From an uncultured Vampirovibrio sp. (GTDB lineage: Bacteria; Cyanobacteriota; Vampirovibrionia; Gastranaerophilales; Gastranaerophilaceae): DNA of 27,822 bases. The stretch spans positions 9,743-37,564 of the forward strand of contig CAJUAL010000016.1 in NCBI GenBank assembly GCA_910584405.1, in the 5' to 3' direction. Positions 27,291 to 27,822 of this stretch are shown here, in pieces; within the stretch, counting starts at the first letter, position 1, and every line of letters starts with the position of its first letter. The notes under the pieces were generated by a model. It was not told where the DNA came from and ran no database searches. It was given only the letters and a program-made list of their open reading frames with translations. Position numbers and translations under genes: made by a program.

Positions 27291-27706
27291 AATAACCCCT
27301 CAAAAAACAGCTTTTTCTCTTCTTCTCGACGTTTAACTAAACCATTCAAAACTTTGCCATTTGCTTTAATCCAATCCCAGTTTTTATAAGCTGTTTTCCA
27401 GTCTTTTGCTTCAATAGCTTTTTTACATTTAGATTTATCAAAAGATAATTGTCCTATATTATATAATAAACTATATAAAGCTATCTTTTGGTTATCAGTA
27501 AATTCCCCCTTAGGCAAAGTTATTTCATTTTTACAATACCAATCTAATAATGTGTCAGCATTTTGTTTGCTAATACAATCTCCTTTTTTCACTTTGTTAT
27601 AATTAGCATAATAAGTATTACCCCATCCAATAGTCCATTTACCTGCAGGACAAAGGTATGATGTTAAGTGGCAACCCTCATATTTTTTTATCAATGTAGT
27701 ATACAT
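27287..27706 (-). CDS. Endolysin: lysozyme-type muramidase (GH24)
   Basis: 139 residues. E10 in IKKYEGCHLTSY, C19 in YLCPAGKW and T25 in WTIGWGNT match the E-8aa-D/C-5aa-T catalytic triad of phage lysozymes, here the Cys variant (CPAG). TDNQKIALYSLLYNIG is the conserved substrate-cleft helix, and LVKRREEEKKLFFEGLL the closing helix. There is no signal peptide or SAR segment, so a holin is needed for export. First gene of the lysis operon, with Rz and Rz1 directly after. Confidence 0.92.
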   Translation of the reverse strand: MYTTLIKKYEGCHLTSYLCPAGKWTIGWGNTYYANYNKVKKGDCISKQNADTLLDWYCKNEITLPKGEFTDNQKIALYSLLYNIGQLSFDKSKCKKAIEAKDWKTAYKNWDWIKANGKVLNGLVKRREEEKKLFFEGLL

Positions 27707-27734
27707 ATATTTACCTCTTCAATATTATATGAAA

Positions 27735-27763
27735 ATTTTAACAGCCATCTCTATTTTCGTCAA
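27735..27763 (-). promoter_or_regulatory. Promoter of the lysis operon
   Basis: TTGACG (27763-27758), 17 bases, TAAAAT (27740-27735) on the minus strand, upstream of the endolysin ATG at 27706. GAAGAGG precedes that ATG. Confidence 0.6.
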
Positions 27764-27806
27764 CCAACAAGTGTTAATTTATTGGAGAATTTATATTTTA
27801 TTATCG

Positions 27807-27822
27807 CATAACTGCTGTTATG
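27807..27822 (+). repeat. Candidate inversion site 3 at the window edge
   Basis: CATAACTGCTGTTATG, a near-perfect palindrome ending exactly at the last base. Same 14-base core as site 1, preceded by CG as in site 2. Read in either direction it encodes ITAVM. A further fibre cassette may begin just beyond. Confidence 0.5.

Noticed and set aside
1..27822. tRNA genes
   Set aside because: No cloverleaf with a TTC-A/G loop and CCA-compatible acceptor was recognised by eye; a dedicated scan would be needed to exclude one.

Overview
This window is a stretch of a tailed-phage (or prophage) genome with a contractile tail. It is AT-rich, uses the standard code and strong AGGAGG-like ribosome sites, and is packed with small genes. 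The host is very probably Gram-negative, because the lysis genes include an overlapping inner-membrane/outer-membrane spanin pair (Rz/Rz1 type). No integrase, repressor protein or host gene is visible, so lifestyle and host genus cannot be fixed. The structural set (portal of the DUF1073 type, DUF2213 protease/scaffold, DUF2184 capsid, DUF4054 adaptor, DUF3383 sheath, DUF3277 tube, Dit-like protein, Pam3-type plug) points to a myovirus with a simple, Pam3-like baseplate. All family names are from reading motifs, not from a search.

Layout. 1-3119 (minus): an unknown gene with 9-residue repeats running off the window, an unknown gene, a DNA adenine methyltransferase, a zinc-ribbon protein, a DnaA-domain-IV-like protein, a helicase-loader-like protein and a replication initiator. 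3120-3390 is a control region: repeats ahead of the initiator gene and, on the plus strand, a consensus promoter running into a terminator (a likely small RNA). 3390-3611 is a small coiled-coil gene (minus). 3740-4836 (plus) is a short operon ending in a ferritin-like protein and RNase H. 4837-5284 has terminators and a second promoter-terminator unit. 5285-7929 (minus) is a run of nine small early genes of unknown function under two related operator-promoters.

8071-24219 (plus) is the morphogenesis run: terminase small and large subunits, portal, protease with nested scaffold, cement protein, major capsid, head-tail connectors, tail terminator, sheath, tube, frameshifted tail-assembly chaperone, tape measure, and baseplate proteins to the central spike. 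24220-24647 holds a structured hairpin, a holin-like gene on the minus strand and divergent promoters. 24648-26795 is the receptor-binding region: one accessory tail protein, two headless tail-fibre C-terminal cassettes lying tail to tail, and a fibre-assembly chaperone. 26912-27706 (minus) is endolysin, Rz and Rz1.

The most unusual features are: the tail-to-tail fibre cassettes bounded by inverted copies of a near-palindrome (ATAACTGCTGTTAT-like), with a third copy exactly at the right end of the window, which looks like a shufflon-style invertible host-range switch; a short promoter-to-terminator transcript that is complementary to the ribosome sites of several early genes; and two distinct families of operator-like palindromes built into the promoters, one for the minus-strand early genes and one for three plus-strand operons.
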